Below are positions 16,496 through 17,550 of a stretch of 17,550 nucleotides of DNA, one piece after another. The position numbers and the translations under genes are program-made. The number at the start of each line of letters is the position of its first letter. Within the stretch, counting starts at the first letter, position 1. Origin of the DNA: Solirubrobacteraceae bacterium (lineage in GTDB: Bacteria; Actinomycetota; Thermoleophilia; Solirubrobacterales; Solirubrobacteraceae); assembly GCA_024710825.1 (NCBI GenBank), contig JANJUA010000281.1:1-17550 (forward strand), read 5' to 3'. The notes under the pieces were generated by a model. That model searched no databases. It was not told where the DNA came from and worked only from the letters and a program-made list of their open reading frames with translations.

Positions 16496-17520
16496 CAGGT
16501 CACCACCACCAGGATCGCGGTCACGAGGGTGTTGAGCGTGGCGAGCGGAAGCAGGACCTTCCACCCGAAGCTCATCAGCTGGTCGTAGCGCAGCGCCGGG
16601 AGCGTCGCGCGAACCCAGATGAAGAAGAAGATGAAGCCGATCGTCTTCGCCAGCACGACGATCGGATAGCACCACACCGGCGGGTGGATGCCGAACGGCA
16701 GCCACCAGCCGCCGAGGAACAGCGTCACGGTCAGCGCCGAGATGACCACGACCTCGCCGTACTCCGCCATGTAGTAGTTGGCGAAGCGCCCGCCGCCGTA
16801 CTCGGTGTTGTAGCCGCCGATGATCTCGGCCTCGCCCTCCGGCAGCGCGAACGGCGGACGGTTGGACTCGGCGAAGCCGGCGACCATGAAGATCAAGAAG
16901 CCGACGAACTGCGGGACGATGTACCACATGCCCGCCTGCGCCTCGACGATGTCGACGAGCGACAGCGAGCCGGCGGTGATGACCACGCCGATGAGCGCCA
17001 TGCCCTGCGCGGCCTCGTAGGAGATGAGCTGCGCGGCCGCGCGCATCGCGCCGAGGAACGAGTACTTCGACGCCGACGCCCAGCCGCCGAGCACCAGTCC
17101 GTAGAACGAGATCGCGGCGAGCGCGAAGACGAACAGGATGCCGACGGAGACGTCGATGCCGTAGAGGCCCGTCGGGGTGCCGAAGATGTCGACCACGGGC
17201 CCGAACGGGATGATCGCGATCGTCCCGACCGCGGCGATCACCGACAGCACCGGCGCCAGGACGTAGAGCACCTCCTGGGCGTTGCGCGGGCGGAACTGCG
17301 CCTTGCCGAGCAGCTTGCCGATGTCGGCCAGCGGCTGCATGGCGCCGAACGGGCCGACGCGGTTGGGGCCGTAGCGGCCCTGGAAGCGGCCGAGGATCTT
17401 GCGCTCGGCCAGCAGCGTGATCGGGATCAGGTTGAAGACGATCAGGAAGATGCAGAGCGACTTGAGGATCTGCATCCACCACGGCTCGTAGTAGAAGACG
17501 TCCGCGAACAGGTACGTCAT
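16495..17520 (-). CDS. nuoH: NADH-quinone oxidoreductase subunit H
   Basis: 341 residues from ATG 17520. About eight membrane helices. It forms the quinone-binding chamber at the junction of the peripheral and membrane arms. Family motifs are [20 protein letters not shown] (the first cytoplasmic loop), [24 protein letters not shown] written here in part, and [19 protein letters not shown] with [20 protein letters not shown]. The ATG overlaps the stop of the preceding gene (ATGA) and GAGG lies ten bases upstream. It overlaps nuoI by one base. Confidence 0.96.
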   Translation of the reverse strand: MTYLFADVFYYEPWWMQILKSLCIFLIVFNLIPITLLAERKILGRFQGRYGPNRVGPFGAMQPLADIGKLLGKAQFRPRNAQEVLYVLAPVLSVIAAVGTIAIIPFGPVVDIFGTPTGLYGIDVSVGILFVFALAAISFYGLVLGGWASASKYSFLGAMRAAAQLISYEAAQGMALIGVVITAGSLSLVDIVEAQAGMWYIVPQFVGFLIFMVAGFAESNRPPFALPEGEAEIIGGYNTEYGGGRFANYYMAEYGEVVVISALTVTLFLGGWWLPFGIHPPVWCYPIVVLAKTIGFIFFFIWVRATLPALRYDQLMSFGWKVLLPLATLNTLVTAILVVVT

Positions 17521-17550
17521 GCGGGGCGGACCTCGACCACGGAGCCCGAA
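17517..17550 (-). CDS. nuoG: End of nuoG (last ten codons)
   Basis: Read on the minus strand, the frame ending in TGA at 17517-17519 gives [10 protein letters not shown] and then stop. It overlaps the nuoH ATG by four bases (ATGA), as the other genes of this operon do. nuoG normally precedes nuoH, and its product, the large iron-sulfur subunit with a molybdopterin-type fold, often ends in a short beta strand like VVEVRPA. Only ten codons are visible, so the identity rests mainly on operon order. Confidence 0.6.
   Translation of the reverse strand, partial: SGSVVEVRPA

Overview
The window is a gene-dense stretch of about 70% G+C by eye (not counted) from a bacterial chromosome. The nuo gene order, the long two-part ThyX-like protein, the GTG starts, TANNNT-type -10 elements and absence of leaders point to a high-GC actinobacterium. 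The protein style (for example the NuoL sequence [12 protein letters not shown] and the short protein containing GAGYPEEQ) reminds me most of Thermoleophilia/Solirubrobacterales, but that placement is an inference from memory. I found no tRNA, rRNA, CRISPR array, insertion sequence or phage gene. No gene-free stretch reaches 300 bases; the longest are the 108 bases between thyX and sbp and the 87 bases at 128-214.

Layout, left to right. (1) Positions 1-1780, minus strand: the start of a CDGSH iron-sulfur protein, cut by the window edge, behind a double-length ThyX-family protein. (2) 1781-1888: a divergent promoter region with an imperfect palindrome. (3) 1889-5460, plus strand: a complete sulfate/thiosulfate ABC importer operon (sbp lipoprotein, cysT, cysW, cysA), each gene overlapping the next by a few bases. 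(4) 5445-9175, minus strand: a compact block of uvrA2-like ATPase, VOC protein, AraC-type regulator and CymR-like Rrf2 regulator. cysA and uvrA2 converge and overlap by 16 bases. (5) 9235-9965, minus strand: a 69-residue hydrophilic protein and a four-helix membrane protein. (6) 9993-17550, minus strand: the distal half of the respiratory complex I operon, nuoG (last codons only) through nuoN, with overlapping or nearly touching genes.

How it works together. The nuo genes encode the membrane arm of NADH:quinone oxidoreductase plus the NuoI electron-transfer subunit. The sulfate operon feeds sulfur assimilation; the nearby Rrf2 protein has no cluster-binding cysteines and resembles the cysteine-metabolism repressor CymR, so it is a reasonable but unproven candidate regulator. 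The AraC/VOC/UvrA2 trio looks like a stress or DNA-damaging-drug tolerance cassette.

Most interesting observations: four consecutive minus-strand genes (membrane protein, rrf2, araC, voc, leaving aside the small ORF) have a TANNNT hexamer exactly 7 or 8 bases before the start codon and no Shine-Dalgarno sequence. This implies leaderless transcripts and separate promoters inside an otherwise operon-like block. NuoL lacks the normally conserved TM5 glutamate (Ala147). The ThyX-like protein has its signature residues split between two half-domains.
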